Origin: Neopestalotiopsis rosae
Taxonomy: Eukaryota; Ascomycota; Sordariomycetes; Amphisphaeriales; Sporocadaceae
Length of the DNA stretch: 64,000 nucleotides
Direction of reading: 5' to 3'
Assembly (NCBI GenBank): GCA_023078685.1
Contig: JALGAS010000006.1
Span: forward strand, 3,100,001-3,164,000
In this document: positions 45,757 through 57,953 of the stretch, in pieces
Layout of the letters: each line of letters begins with the position of its first letter
Position numbering within the stretch: position 1 is the first letter of the stretch
Made by a program: the position numbers and the translations under genes
Notes under the pieces: model-generated
Seen by the model: the letters and a program-made list of their open reading frames with translations, nothing else
The model's database searches: none
What the model was told of the DNA's origin: nothing

Positions 45757-47144
45757 ACATCAGACGGCAATACATGACTCTTCTTCCGGAAACAAGTCAA
45801 ATTATCACTGCGTCGCAAGGCCCCGGAGCTTCTCATGGTTGACAAAAGACACCCTTCTCGGTTTTCGATGCAATACACGCCTTCAATGTGACTTTATCGG
45901 ACAAGCCGTGCATTTCCTATAGTCACCAATTCGTATCACGACGCACAGTCAGCTCAACGTTCCTGGAGTCCGAGCGGATCATGACGAACTGCATAGGCGT
46001 GGCCGCCGATTTCGGCCGCTTGCTGGTGAGCGATTCTGGCTTCCAGTTCATTATTTATGTGCAGTGCGAAGCATAATTGGCATGTGCGACAGACGAAAGA
46101 TGCGTATCTCACTAGAATCCAAAGACATCGGCCATTACCTATGGCATAACAGTAGAAAACAGTCCACAGCGAGCCAATTTATGGCCACACAGCCATGAAA
46201 ACCACCTTATCAGTAATGTAAGTGCCGGCATGTAAGTGGGATAGGTCACTGTCCAATGAGTATCAAGTCCTGCAACTCAGATGTGTTACCCACAGAACAA
46301 TGACAAAAGCGGAGGATCAAAAGAAAGAAAAGTGAACATTGAAGTACGTTTCTATTACTTGAAGGAAATCTAAATAAATCAAAAGGCTTCGACTCAAATT
46401 GTGGCAATTGAATAGGTTGCGATACAGCTGATAGAAGTGGTCACTGGTGGCTTGTTTGTCCGTTACACTACGGGAGCTCCGTCCTCCCCGCATCTTATCT
46501 AGTACACGAGAGCCGGGCACCAGCGCTTGGCAGGCAGTCATACTCCGCACTTCAGTTTACTGAGAAAGTACCTGCTATTCGTTTACTTGGGGTATTATCT
46601 TATCATACATTAGGCAGACTATCGATATAACGACCTGCCACATAGACCGCTAGTAAGATCATCGTGCCGTAGCTCAACTTCGTGGTTATCTTGCCACCCA
46701 TGTCGCCAGGCGGGCACAGCGGATCGCACCCGAGATCTCCGCTATGGTATAGCCATGCAAGAGCGGGCGACCATAGGAAGCATGATCACGCGGCATACCG
46801 CCCTTCAAACACATCGAGTCCAATAGAATACACTTCAGGATTTGGGGCTGATAACAGTACGGCTCGAGATTCCGGAGTCAAATTTGGACTAGCATCGAGC
46901 CCGTCGGAAGTCACGAGGGCCCAGTGGCCGAAGCACCCCGCACGTAAGAGAGACATGTATAACAGACAGACATCATGGATCAGTGAAGTTGGGAGATAGA
47001 AGATATCAAGGAGAAAATTACTGTCTATACTCATCAGTCGATACAATATACTATCTTTCGACCTCTTCAAAGTCTATACCTTTATCTTTACAAGAGATCT
47101 AACACCATTTTCTAACTCGATTGGCCGCTGCTACGCACGCAGCC
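45757..47144. promoter_or_regulatory. 5' region of proline dehydrogenase
   Basis: 1.4 kb between the Nudix stop and the proline dehydrogenase start. Only short frames occur. No repeat or RNA gene was recognised. Confidence 0.4.
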
Positions 47145-48552
47145 ATGAAGGGTGATCGTGCCTTGAGGCCGTTGCGGTCGGCCTCGACCATGGCTGCCGT
47201 CGGGTCACCCCAGATGACAACTCGTCGACCCTTGGCGCCATTGCCGACCAGCATGCTACTCAGATCACTCATGATAGCTGGAATATCATCGAAAAAATAT
47301 TTACTTTTGCCATCCCTCAAAATATTATCATTTCTTTCCAGCCCAAACAGGGGGTTTCTTTTCAATGCCGACAAGAACCCTCTCATCCATGCCATTTTGA
47401 AAAAGACCTTTTACGAGCAATTCTGTGCCGGTGTAGATGCACCAGAGACGAAGCGTTGCGTGCAAGGCTTGAAGGATCTCGGGTTCAAGGGCATCATTCT
47501 CACATACGCCCGAGAGACGGTCTTTGACCACAAATCCAACACAACAGATGTACAAGGGGTCGACGCAAAGGAACTTGCCAATGCAGCTGAACCCGAGTAC
47601 TGTCAGCACATTGAGGATTGGCGAGCAGGCACAGCCGAGACGGTTGATCTCATTGACGATGGCGATTTCCTTGCAGTAAAGTAAGCCATCCTATCATCAC
47701 TTCATCATCATCCACACCGCGCTGACAAAAATCACCAGATTGACTGGAGCTGGCCCTTTGGTTACAAAAGCATTTCACGAAGACCGCGCACCGCCGAAGC
47801 AATTCATGGATGCCATCCGGGAGATCTGCGCGTCGTGCAAGTCTCGTTCTATTCGAGTCATTATCGACGCAGAATCACAGCACTTCCAGAAGGGTATCAA
47901 CGCAGCTGCCCTCGATTTGATGCGCGAGTTCAACCGGGAGGGCACTGCCGTCGTCTATAATACATACCAGGCCTATCTGAAGCAGACTTCCGGAAACATT
48001 GCCAAGCATCTCGAGGAGGCGAGCCAGGACCGCTTTACTCTCGGCTTGAAGCTGGTCCGGGGAGCATACATTCTCTCAGACAACCGATCATTGATTCACG
48101 ACACAAAGCAAGACACTGACGATGCATACAACAACATTGCTACTGGCGCGCTCAAGAGGCAGCTGGGCGAGTTCGGCGCAGAGGGGGGAAAGCCTTTCCC
48201 TTCCGTAAACCTGTTTTTGGCCAGTCACAATAAGGAGAGTGTGCTCAATGCCCACCGCCTGCACCAAGAGCGCATGAAGAATGGGCTGCCCACCATCCCC
48301 GTCGGCTTTGGACAGCTGCACGGCATGTCGGACGCCGTAAGCTTCACCCTCCTGGCAGAAAAGGACGAGAATCAGACCTCGCCCGACGTCTTCAAATGCT
48401 CGACGTGGGGCAGCATGGGCGAGTGCTTGGCGTATCTGCTGCGACGAGCCGTGGAGAACCGTGACGCCGTTATGCGTACGTCGGACGAGTATACGGCTTT
48501 GAAATCCGAGGCTTGGAGGCGGCTCCGGTCGGCGTTTGGAGCATCTAGCTAG
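47145..48552 (+). CDS. prnD: Proline dehydrogenase (proline oxidase)
   Basis: Two exons, 47145-47680 and 47739-48552, give 449 aa. The first ATG in frame is 47145; a later ATG (MAAVGSPQM) is possible. The basic start (MKGDRALRPLRSAS) fits mitochondrial import. The family N-terminal block is PLAPLPTSMLLRSLMIA, followed by NPLIHAILKKTFYEQFCAG. The junction rebuilds FLAVKLTGAGPLV. The FAD barrel carries IRVIIDAESQHFQKGI, AVVYNTYQAYLK, GLKLVRGAY and GFGQLHGMSDAVSF. It oxidises proline to P5C at the inner mitochondrial membrane, the step before the P5C dehydrogenase coded 12 kb away. Induction by proline is the norm in related fungi; nothing in the sequence proves it here. Confidence 0.93.
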
Positions 48553-48878
48553 TTTGGTATCCTAGGCCTATCGTGGTAGATCCGATCATCGTTTTTGGTT
48601 CCGATTGGCAATGAACATGGAAGCGAAAGTGTGGGGTAAATATACCATTATCATTATCAACGTATCAAAGTCTCAGCCTACATGGCCTCCATCAACATTT
48701 ACGTCTCGTAATGGAATCTTATTCCTGTTCATACTTCTATGTTTGCTGTGCTTTCCAGTGACCGCAAAGTATACCTTATCGCACTCTCCATATCGCTTGC
48801 TTGCCCCACGTGCCGACTATAGCCGGCCGTCATTACTTACTCCCAAGAAACTAGAGCGAGCTCCGGACCAGCGACAAG
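48553..48878. other. Short intergenic region
   Basis: 326 nt between the proline dehydrogenase stop and the cupin ATG. It contains a frame without domains. It is probably 3'UTR plus promoter. Confidence 0.4.
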
Positions 48879-49710
48879 ATGGCCGAACCCAGGAAGTACT
48901 TTCTCGCACCGACTGCGCTGATCCCAAACTCCCCTCAACCCCTTCTCCACTATGCCGGCTTCTTGTCGCGAGAAGTAGAGGAGTCGCCGAATGCGGCCGC
49001 AGTCTCTTGCCACAAGCTCTTTGAGAGCAATAGCTGGACGACGCAATGGATCTTCCGTTATGGATCGACTCAGAGATCGCATTGTAAGTGGCTCAAACTA
49101 TCCGTTTTGTCCACCAATAACACAACGCTGGCGATTCCCCTTGTTGTTCTGTGGTTGGCCTAGGCCATCTTCCGTAGCACGACCAGTCTTGTCACTCTAG
49201 CAACAAACAGACCAATGAAAACTATGAACGCTAATATACTCTAATTGCACAGACCATTCAACAGCCCATGAGTGCATGGTGGTGCTGACCGGCCACGCCC
49301 GCATCCGCTTTGGCGTAGCCGACACGGCCGACAATCTCGAGGACAACACCCACGGCGCGGCAAAGGAGGACGGCGGCGTCGAGCTCGACGCCCAAGCCGG
49401 CGATGTCTTCATCATACCCGCCGGGGTCGCACACAAGACATACAACACGCAGCCCAAAGCCGAGTTCGCGCTGCTGACGCCGGGCAAGGGTCACGCCATT
49501 GATGCCGAGGACAAGTGTCGGGCGCTGGCCGAGATGGAGCTGAGCGGCTTCACCATGATGGGCGCGTACCCTACCGGGGCAACGGACTGGGATCACCCGG
49601 TGGGCGGCGAGCATGTCGGTCGGTATGAAGAGATCTGGAGTACTAGCAAACCGGTCAAGGATCCGCTTCTTGCAGAGTCAAATAGTGGTCTTGTGGGTTT
49701 ATGGACCTAG
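48879..49710 (+). CDS. Cupin-domain protein
   Basis: Two exons, 48879-49083 and 49253-49710, give 220 aa, with a 169-nt intron. The junction rebuilds RSHYHSTAHECMVVLTGHARI, which contains the first cupin motif (G-x5-H-x-H-x3,4-E type, here YHSTAHE). The second motif is AGDVFIIPAGVAHKTY. A single RmlC-like barrel is followed by a tail with ATDWDHPVGGEH. Metal-binding His/Glu residues are in place, so a metal-dependent enzyme or binding protein is likely; the substrate is not known. A poly(A) signal aataaa lies at about 49812, inside the start of tandem repeat copy A. Confidence 0.87.
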
Positions 49711-50030
49711 GTGGTTTGAAGCCAGACATGAGAACATGAGGTTACTGGTGTCCAAAAGAAGAACACATCTGTAACTTGAATGATATAATTGCTGAGTAAT
49801 TCTTGGTCATGAATAAATATTGTATTCATATTGATACAAGGCCTTGATTCATCGGCCTGAACGTGCAAATAAAGTCTCTACCTCGGCAGATCAAAGTCTG
49901 CCCAGATATGCAACGTAGACACCCAGTCCACCCAGCTATGGTACAAATCTAGACTACAGGGAAACAAAATAAACATGAAGTGAATGAAATAGGTATTCCA
50001 AAACGCACCGCCATCTCTTGAACCGTCATC

Positions 50031-50105
50031 TTTTTTTATCATTTCCTTCCAACTGGGGCTTTTTTTTTCTTTTTTTTTTATGTTTTCCTTCTTTTTTTTT
50101 TTTCT
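50031..50105. repeat. T-rich homopolymer runs
   Basis: Several T runs of 7-12 nt are split by single C or A. They lie downstream of small gene A (sense-strand A-rich). A related T-rich patch occurs in copy B at 52028-52080. Confidence 0.7.
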
Positions 50106-50475
50106 TTCCTCTTGTCTGGGGTTGGGTATATGTCGGATATTCTTGGTCTGGTTTCCAGTATTATGCAATGATTGTCGCTCTGCAATGCGATGTGCTCGCT
50201 TTTCCGGCAGAATGCTCCGTCTAGGGTATCAGGGAAATGCCGAAGAAAATCAAACAATTTGAAAGATCTAGATGCACGGTCTCAATGACGTTACAGTATA
50301 TATACACCAACACACAACACAATGCCAGCATTGTACTGTGTGATGAGGCGAAGTGCCAGACGAGTCGAAGCGGTGTCGCCTTGGGTTGCCATAAAGCGGC
50401 AAGAGTTTCTGCAACAGCCAATCGAATCAGCGTCATCCAATGGGTTTTCTCTCCCAGCAATATATTCACTCACCT

Positions 50476-50738
50476 CTAACGCTCGCCTCGTACTTTGTGG
50501 AATTCAGTAGTACAGTAACTGCATCGATAATTCTGGCAGTTGTAACATTGTTTATCATTGGCCGTAGCGGTATTCTGTTCACCGCATTGACACTAATGGA
50601 CAGGCTTGATGAGTCAAGAGACTTCAAATGATGATTGATCTCACTTACGCAGAACCAAATCTCAATCTTCTTCGAGGACTTCTTCTTCTTGTCTTTATCG
50701 TCCTTTCCGTGCAGCCCGTGCGACCCGTGCGATGGCAT
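50476..50738 (-). CDS. Small Cys-rich protein A, 68 aa
   Basis: Two exons, 50738-50649 and 50592-50476. The first codes a His/Gly then Lys-rich head (MPSHGSHGLHG, KDKKKKSSKK) ending IEIWFC. The second starts CQCGEQNTATAND and carries C-x2-C-x4-C-x2-C (CYNCQNYRCSYC), ending VRGER. The intron (GTAAGT...CATTAG, 56 nt) falls exactly between two adjacent Cys codons. With six Cys in a W-F-C-C-x-C-G frame it looks like a small zinc-ribbon protein; metal binding is inferred. There is no signal peptide. A second intron in the 3'UTR (50409-50473) begins two bases after the stop. It belongs to a local family with members at 52.4, 54.4, 59.6 and 60.7 kb. Function is unknown. Confidence 0.72.
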
Positions 50739-50900
50739 CTTAATTTTGGTGGGTGTTATTGTTTTTTTTGGTGGTGACTGTGATAAAACTATGTCGTCTC
50801 GCAAATCGATGAAGCTATTGGGTTTGTGACCGTTGTTTATGATGTGATTATGTTGATGTCTTTTCGAATTCTTCCTGCGAAATGCTCTCCATGTCCCTTC

Positions 50901-50908
50901 TTATATCC
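50901..50908 (-). promoter_or_regulatory. TATA-like element of gene A
   Basis: On the minus strand this reads GGATATAA, about 165 nt upstream of the ATG. The equivalent site in copy B (52851-52858) is kept as CATATAAG. Confidence 0.5.
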
Positions 50909-51724
50909 TCATCGTGGTTCTAAGGAACTGACACACGAGTGTGAGTAAAGGGGAAAATGCCTAGAAGGCCTTTTTCGTAAGCTGGAAGTAGATGAAGCTC
51001 ACGATAGACCCCTTTGGGGCGTACACCGATAACGAGTCCATCATTTCTTATGTTATCCCGATGAATCATCCTCATATCATTATTTCCCTTGCCGTAGTCA
51101 TGACATCCACTAATATAGTGAAAGTGCAAAATGTAATAGACAGCCGAAATTAGGCATCGTGAGACTCTACTCCCTATTCAGAAGCTTCGCCTCCCAAGTG
51201 TATCGGTGAGGTGCGGGCAGCGGCCTCGTGGATTATTTATTTTCTTCTGACTTCCGCATCACTGAACCGATTGGTGTTGAATCATTTGAAGTAGCTTACT
51301 CCGGCATCAGCAAACGTTGCCCGGGCCTCAGACGTTATGCGTCACCGGAGCGGGTAGTGTACGCCCGGTATACTCACGGATGAAAGGAGAGACGCAGAAA
51401 AGGTTGTGAGCAGTAGTTCGTCACTTTTTGAGACTTTCTACTGACATCACATAATCTCGATAATTATCATCGTGGGTATAGCTCAAATATTCTCCAGCGC
51501 TTCCATGCAAGAACATGTGCAACATTCGGTATGCGGGATGACCTTCTAGAAGCACATAGCACGGGCGGTGGCTGTATCCAGGAAAACCTTAAATAGTAAG
51601 GCTACCATTTAATTAATTATTTGAGGCTAGAAGATATCCATAAAATGGGCATTCTCATAGTGGCGCAAGTTGACAATTGACTTGCTCTCCCTTATCGATG
51701 CCTGCGGATTAGCCATTCGCGATA

Positions 51725-53660
51725 GTTCACTGGTTTCCAAGAAGAAGAACATATCTGGAACTTAACTTGCTAAGTAATTATTGGTCATGAATAAATGTTA
51801 TGTTCATATTAATTTAAGGCCGATGACTCAAGACCTGAACGTGCAAATAGAGTCTTTACCTCGACGGACATAGATGTCCGCCTAGGTATGCAACGTAGCA
51901 CCTTTTCCACCCAGCTATGGTACAAATACAAATACAAGGAAACGAACTATGCAAGAAATCAAGAGAATAACTATATCAAAACACGCGGTTGTCTTCTTGA
52001 GCAACCATACCTTGCACTTTAATTACTCTGTTTTTTTTTGTTTGTTTTTTTGGCCTTTTTGGTTTTTCCTTTTCTTTTTGGGGTATCTCTGTCGGGTATC
52101 TTTGTTCTGTTATCCGGTGTTCTGTAATACCTTTTGCTCTGTAATAAGGTTGACTGCTCAGCAGAATGCTGTGATGATAATGATGATGATGAAGAAGAAA
52201 TGCCAAGCAGAATCAAACAACTCCAGTAGCTCGAATGCATGCGCTCGCTGATGTTAATATACATGCCAACACACAGTACATGCCAGCATTGTGCTGTGTG
52301 GTGAGCCGAAGCAATATTGCCTTATGATTCCACAAAGTGAATAATATTTCTGTGATCACCAATCGAATCAGCATCGTGGTCTGAGTAGTTTACAATTCCA
52401 AAGGCAGATGTACTCACCTTTAATGTCTTTCTTTAATTTTGACTTTTTCAGTCTCGCAATTCCGACATTGGACATGAGAGCAGACTTGACCATTGATGCA
52501 TGAAGGATTGACCGTTTCAGTATTCTGCTGCCCACATCGACACTGATGAACAAACTCAATTAGTTGAAAGACTTCAAAGATTGGTCAGACTTTACTCACA
52601 CAATACCATAATGTCAACTTCTTCGACTTCTTCTTCCCCCCGTCTCCCCGAAGACGATGCGACTCCTCTCCACGGTGATGATGCGATGATGGCATCTTGA
52701 TGATGGGGGGTACGAATTAATTGTTGTGGCGACCGTGAAGTAGATATACTGTCTCGTAAGTTGATGAAGCTCTGATCTCTATTATTAATGTAGCGGTTGA
52801 TGATGATATTGCTTTCTCCAGAATCATCTTTCTGAATTGTCCATACAGCTCTTATATGCTCTTCGCAATCTGAGATATAGACACGAGTGCGAGTAAAGAA
52901 AAACGCCTAAAAGGCCCCTTTCGTTAGTTGGAAGTAGCGAAACTGACGATGGTGCCGCCCTGGGGCGCACACCGACGAAGAGTCGGTCATTTCTTATGTG
53001 ATCCCGATGAATCATCCTCATGTCATGACTATATCGTCAGCGTGGTCCCTACTACTCAAGACACGAAAGTGCAGCATTTGATAGAAAGCCGAAGCCGGCA
53101 TCGTGAGAATCTACTATTTAGGAGCTTCGCCTCCCGGATCTATCGGTGAGGTGCGGGAAAAGGGAACATGTGAATTATTTATACTCGCCTAGTGTTAGCA
53201 TCACCATAATCTATTGGTGTTGAATGGACTCGAATGCCACTCTTTCCGGCATCGGCGAGTGTCGCCCGGGCGCCTCAATTGTCATGAGCCACGCGGGATG
53301 ACAGCGCCCACCGGGCAGGAGTCATTCACGTTGGGGAGAAGGTGAACCACAACGGAAGTGGTTAGTATTGTTTTACTGTGGTTTCAGTCTTTCCGAAACT
53401 CATATCATATAGGTAAAGATTATGGTGGGCAGTGTTCTAAAATTCTTCCGCGCTTCCACGCAAAGATATGTGCGACATCAAGTTGACAGACTGGGGTCCC
53501 CAGAAGCCGTAAGTAACAGGGCGGGAGGCTGATTTCTAGAAAGCTGAAAGTGAGGCTACCTATCAATCCACATTTGAGGCCTGTTTGAGGACCCTAAGAC
53601 GGGCACGATCTTATTGTGGCGCACGCAGACTATCGATCGATCTTGCCTCATCATTCCTGC
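51725..53660. repeat. ~1.98 kb tandem duplication, copy B
   Basis: It starts with gttcactggtttccaa and ends near tcatcattcctgc. It carries small Cys-rich gene B with a homologous promoter, coding introns and 3'UTR intron. Apart from gene B it has no supportable gene. Confidence 0.8.
52420..52695 (-). CDS. Small Cys-rich protein B, 72 aa
   Basis: Two exons, 52695-52600 and 52542-52420, in the second copy of the tandem duplication. The head is His-rich then Lys-rich (MPSSHHHRGEESHR, KKKSKK) and ends LTLWYC. Exon 2 begins CRCGQQNTETVNPSC and continues C-x4-C-x2-C (CSHVQCRNC), ending KIKERH. The 57-nt intron again splits two adjacent Cys codons. Relative to protein A the spacing between the third and fourth distal Cys differs (C-x5-C), so the metal site may have shifted. 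A 3'UTR intron (52350-52417) is kept, with the same branch-site text gctgattcg as in gene A. It is a paralogue of A, and function is unknown. Confidence 0.72.
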
Positions 53661-54364
53661 AAACTATATATCCCAATAGCTTCTTACGTCATACGTGATT
53701 ATTCAAACAGCGGAGAAACTCCGAGTGATGAAAATTATTACATGAGTATGTATGCACATAAGGTTTGTAACTTGTGACTAGAACTTCAAGCATTGAGGAT
53801 ACAATGCTGCTTTTGACGGGGAAGAAAATGAGGAGGCTTGCTTCAGATTAGTCACCTGTTGCAGTTTTTTATCAGGTCTCCAAGTCAACTTCAATCATTT
53901 CAAACAAAATATGAAATTACTCATGTGTTACCAGACTTTACTTTTGTAGAAATTGAACTGAATTTAAAAAATCGTTGAGTGTCTATGGTGAATAGGTGCT
54001 GTGCGGCCCTGTCTGCATCATTCCTGTAACTGGTATAATCTATGAGATAAAAGAAAAAGAATGGGTATGTAAAGGGGGAAAACTCTAAGTACTCGACCAA
54101 AGAAATGCGAATCGAATAGGAAGGAGGAAAGAAAACACCAAAAAAAAAAAAAAAAAAAAAAAAACCCCTGTTCCCATATACAACACAAGGATGAACAGTA
54201 TCGTCCATCCGATTCGAGAAATTTGAGCTACAACATATTGCCGAAGGTCTTTGGCATCCACAGCCCTTGCGCCATGTCGTTATAGTACAACTTTCTGATG
54301 TACGCCGTACTCCTTCAAGTATATTAGCATCCAAATAGTACTTCGTAGAAATATGCTCTTTACT
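53661..54364. other. Gene-free spacer with a 25-nt A tract
   Basis: This is the 3' flank of gene C. The run of 25 A at 54140-54164 creates a false poly-Phe frame on the other strand. No coding exon was seen. Confidence 0.5.
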
Positions 54365-54566
54365 TTATCGACCTTTCTTTATCTTGTTCTTTCTAACTTC
54401 GCAGTGGGCGCATTTAGTACGCCCGCAATTGCTGCAATGCTCATTGTTGATGACAGTTTGCCATGGACCGTGGCAGTAGCACTATGAAGTCAGTATACTG
54501 AAACAACATGCTCAATGGAATTGAACTCACACATTGCCAGATTAAGTCTTTTGCACTCGAAGGCAT
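54365..54566 (-). CDS. Small Cys-rich protein C, 50 aa
   Basis: Two exons, 54566-54531 and 54481-54365. Exon 1 is only 12 codons (MPSSAKDLIWQC). Exon 2 begins CYCHGPWQTVINNEH and has C-x2-C-x4-C-x2-C (CSNCGRTKCAHC), ending in a basic tail (VRKNKIKKGR). The 49-nt GTGAGT...CATAG intron again lies between two Cys codons. The lysine/histidine head of A and B is missing, so the conserved unit is the W-x-C-C-x-C ... four-Cys module. Flanks do not match the A/B duplication, which points to an older copy. Confidence 0.7.
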
Positions 54567-57500
54567 GTTGCTTATTGTAGTCCGTAAATGTGAACTGTGT
54601 ATGGTATTGAGTTTCAACGACAGTGCGTACCGTTGAAGGCGCTTTCTTGGTTGATCAGACAATCGTCAAGAATTTGCCACGGATGTTTCGAATAGATATA
54701 ACTCCCAGAGAAACATTTCCTTCGGTCAAAATCTTATGAACCTACCTGCTCATCTCATCTTGACGTGGAAAAAGCCTCAGCTGACCAGGGCAGTATCCCA
54801 TGCCTCGAATATCTCCCTCTATCATGCAAGATTGACCTTTCGATACCATCGTAATCAATGTTCATCTTGCTGATGATAATTCCTTGCGTCGGGATGACCG
54901 GATTTTCGTATAGAGATCCACAGAGGACCTACGAGCGTGGCTTAGATTTGAAGCTTGCTGTGATCTCACATATTGAAACTGAGATGATCTTGTTGCCTAA
55001 GGTAAGCAGAGGCGACTCCATGATGTTCGCAAGTGATGAGGAGAGTTACTCGTGACTACGAGTCATTGGACATGACGCGATAGAGGAGTCGCTGCACAAT
55101 GGTACTTGTGTGCACATCTCCAATCGCGATTCTGTATGGCCAAAACACGCTATATCGGGGCACTCGAATTGTCGAACGCGGGCAGGCAATGAGCTAGAGA
55201 GGCGTAAATACGCGGGCGTGCAACATCAGCCTTTAAGAGTAACTGCGGACGGGCAGATTGTGAGTGCCGCCGCGAGGCCTTCCCGTGTGACTGACCAACA
55301 AAGGCCACGGTATTGTATGTTGCAACGGAATTTGTGCAACGCAAGGAGACCTGCCTGTCGCGTTTCGATCAATCAAGACAAGAGCGTATATGATACCTGC
55401 CTGAAAGGTAGATGCTGCGCAAATCGGGGGTGTCTTGAGCAGAGCCGCATGCAGCCTCGTCCCCTTAGCAGGGCAACAGGGCCCCCTTCTCGGTGAGGGA
55501 CAAATCAAGAACAGGGCGAAATCTGCCCTTTGTAAGTCCACAAAAAAGGGTCACAAACGAACCTTAATCACTGGTCCCAGAAGCGCACTTTCTTTTGTTC
55601 CGCCTCTTGTTCAAATCGGCGCTCATCGTGCTCTGTGATGAACATGTGCGGTGGGAATTTGCCTCGGCTCCCATCAGCTTACTGTCACGATGAAACCGGG
55701 CGTTCGACCATCGCGCAGACAAAAGTTCGGTAAGGCTGGACTGGCTTGCAACAAGTGCAAAAGCGCGCGGTACTTTTTTCCACTCCATTCCCCAGACTTC
55801 GAGTATCGAGCCGTGCTTGTCATACATGACGACAGCCGGATTGTCTTGTAGCAACATTGGACAATAGAAGTTCTCTCCTCCTTCGGGTGTCTTGGTCGTC
55901 TTGAATAGGCGATCATTAGCGCTCAAATCTGGTCGAAGGGTCAAGATAACGAGAAATTGGAAGATGCCAGCATAACCTAGGGAAAGAAAACAGAACGCTG
56001 ATAATCAAAGCTGAGAGAGACGTTTATGCGTATCCAAAGGCAAAAGCTCGAAGAAAGTCGCCAAGCTGATGCGATTCAAGATCGTTGCACGCTGGAGTCC
56101 TGATACTCGTGCAAGCATCGTGGTCTGTGAAGATTCAGGTGAGTGCGGTGCCTTTCAGCTTTATACTCAGCTCCGAATTACTTGATCAACCATGTCAACT
56201 AGATAATTGCCACTATGTCGCCACCATGTGACGAAAGGTCCTCAATTTGGCTTGATTTCTCGCGAAATATGACCGGCTCGGTTCGTGATTCGGTCTGCGA
56301 TGCAGGACTTTCATGACTGGGACTATTGCTGGATAGAGCGGGTGGTCCATGTGGAGGGACAAGCCTCACATCAGCTCTCAATCAGCTGCAACTCCAGTTT
56401 TTTGTTCTAGAAATAGCAGACAAGTCTCAAAAACTTGATAGTGCTGGTCAGAGAGAAGAGGAGCCATTGTAACATTCCTTTTCGAAGCGAATGTTGCTCG
56501 AGACCTGACCAGGAGGTGCTCATCCCACCTCCCGCCATCGCCCGAGTCTGAACGTTACATGCAGGCGAGTTATCTCTCTATTATTTGTTTCAAACGCTGA
56601 CCGGTTGGAAGTCCTATCTTCAGTGCTGTGTGTGTGAGAGTGGAGGTGGAGGTCAAACTCCTCGGGATGAGCGGCAGACAGCCAGCAATGGCGTTGACGA
56701 GTTGAGCTTGAGTTCGCACCATAATGCCTTTCGAAGTTCTCTTTCAGCCGCATCCCACACCGCGTCAACCCTCTACTGCAGGCTCATCTGACTTTTCTGA
56801 CTTTGAAATAAAGGAGCGGTCCGAGCTCTAGAGTTTCCTGGAGAATTGATCGTGCAGGTACGGGTGCATGTTAATAGGCTGGGTCGGGTATTTGCAAGGA
56901 TAGTGTTAATCCAGGTGACGGATCTTTAGTGGAAAGTAATCACAAGGAAGCACAAGCGAGAGATGCAACCATCTGCAGTCTTGAAGGCAGAACTTTTTTG
57001 TTCTTGGACTCGAATCCATCGGGCTCCTAACCCTCGTTAGGCTTCATGAAAGTGCAGGTTTGTTTGCCAATGAGATGGCGATTCGAGGTCATGGCTTCTA
57101 CGATGTACGCCCAGCTATAGTACGTAGATAACAAGAAGTACTGCACTATGCATGTGGTAGAAAACAGCGCCCAGCCCCTGCGATGCAACCACGGATCGCC
57201 CCACCATGCTTTGCAGCGCTGTTCTGCTAAGGGGATAAAACGGCAAGTTCATTGGCGATGCCAACCAACACCTACGGCTTCTGCCGGACGAGCAGCTTGC
57301 TTCAAATTCAAATCTCCTGACAGAAAACGGCGAAAGGATGCAGGTTTACATCTAGTGGCTCCGGATCTAGAGCCGAGAGATTAATTGCAATGCTCTCCAT
57401 TGTCATTGGGCGTTTTTCATGACGATCAGATCATATAGCAACTGGGTGGGGGTATATTCCACCAGATCAGATCCTCGCATCCGCTCGCCGCTAGTCCAAG

Positions 57501-57953
57501 TAGGCGACGGTGCAAACATTGAGTTGCTGTACTTTATCTTTTAGCGGCAGACAGTTGCAAAGTACGGGCAACTAGACACTAAATCAGTCAATGTGAAGGC
57601 CAAATAGGTGCTGTTCTTTAGTGTTTCTCAACTAATCTCGTCTCATCGGGAGCACCGTTGAATTGGGGTCCACTGGTCTGTGCGTTAGAGCAAGTCCTAC
57701 CTCTGCTACCCATAGCTCCCCTGCTGTTGCATCCCTAAATTTCCGAATCTCATCTTGGACCGGAATTGCGGCGGATCCCAGCCCTCTGAATTGCCAGGGC
57801 CTGCCTCCAAGACTCGTGACACCCCGTTCTGCTGTTGTTGTACGACAACCTGCATTGTCGCAAGTTTTCCTCGCCCGCTAGTATTTGTCCCATCGCCAAC
57901 TTTCTTCTGTACACTCTCTTTGACCACCATGAGGATTGGACGATGCAACGGCG
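54567..57953. other. 3.4 kb gene-poor region
   Basis: No convincing exon was found on either strand. A minus-strand frame at 55564-55944 begins at TTG and has no recognisable domain. A plus-strand segment near 55738-55770 codes ACNKCKSAR, reminiscent of a zinc-cluster start, but it cannot be extended. It may contain degraded genes. Confidence 0.45.

Larger units (their letters stand above)
49741..51705. repeat. ~1.98 kb tandem duplication, copy A
   Basis: It starts with gttactggtgtccaa and ends near cttatcgatgcctgc. Matching landmarks occur in copy B at an offset of about 1950-1985 bp, for example gtgcaaataaagtct (49864) and gatgaatcatcctca (51060). Copy A contains small Cys-rich gene A. The two copies are diverged, so the duplication is not recent. 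Confidence 0.8.

Noticed and set aside
53921..54334. Frame coding a long poly-Phe run
   Set aside because: It is caused by the 25-nt A tract read on the other strand.
55564..55944. Open frame of 127 codons on the minus strand, with a Cys-containing plus-strand segment (ACNKCKSAR) nearby
   Set aside because: It begins at TTG. Neither strand could be extended into a spliced gene, and the zinc-cluster resemblance is too short.
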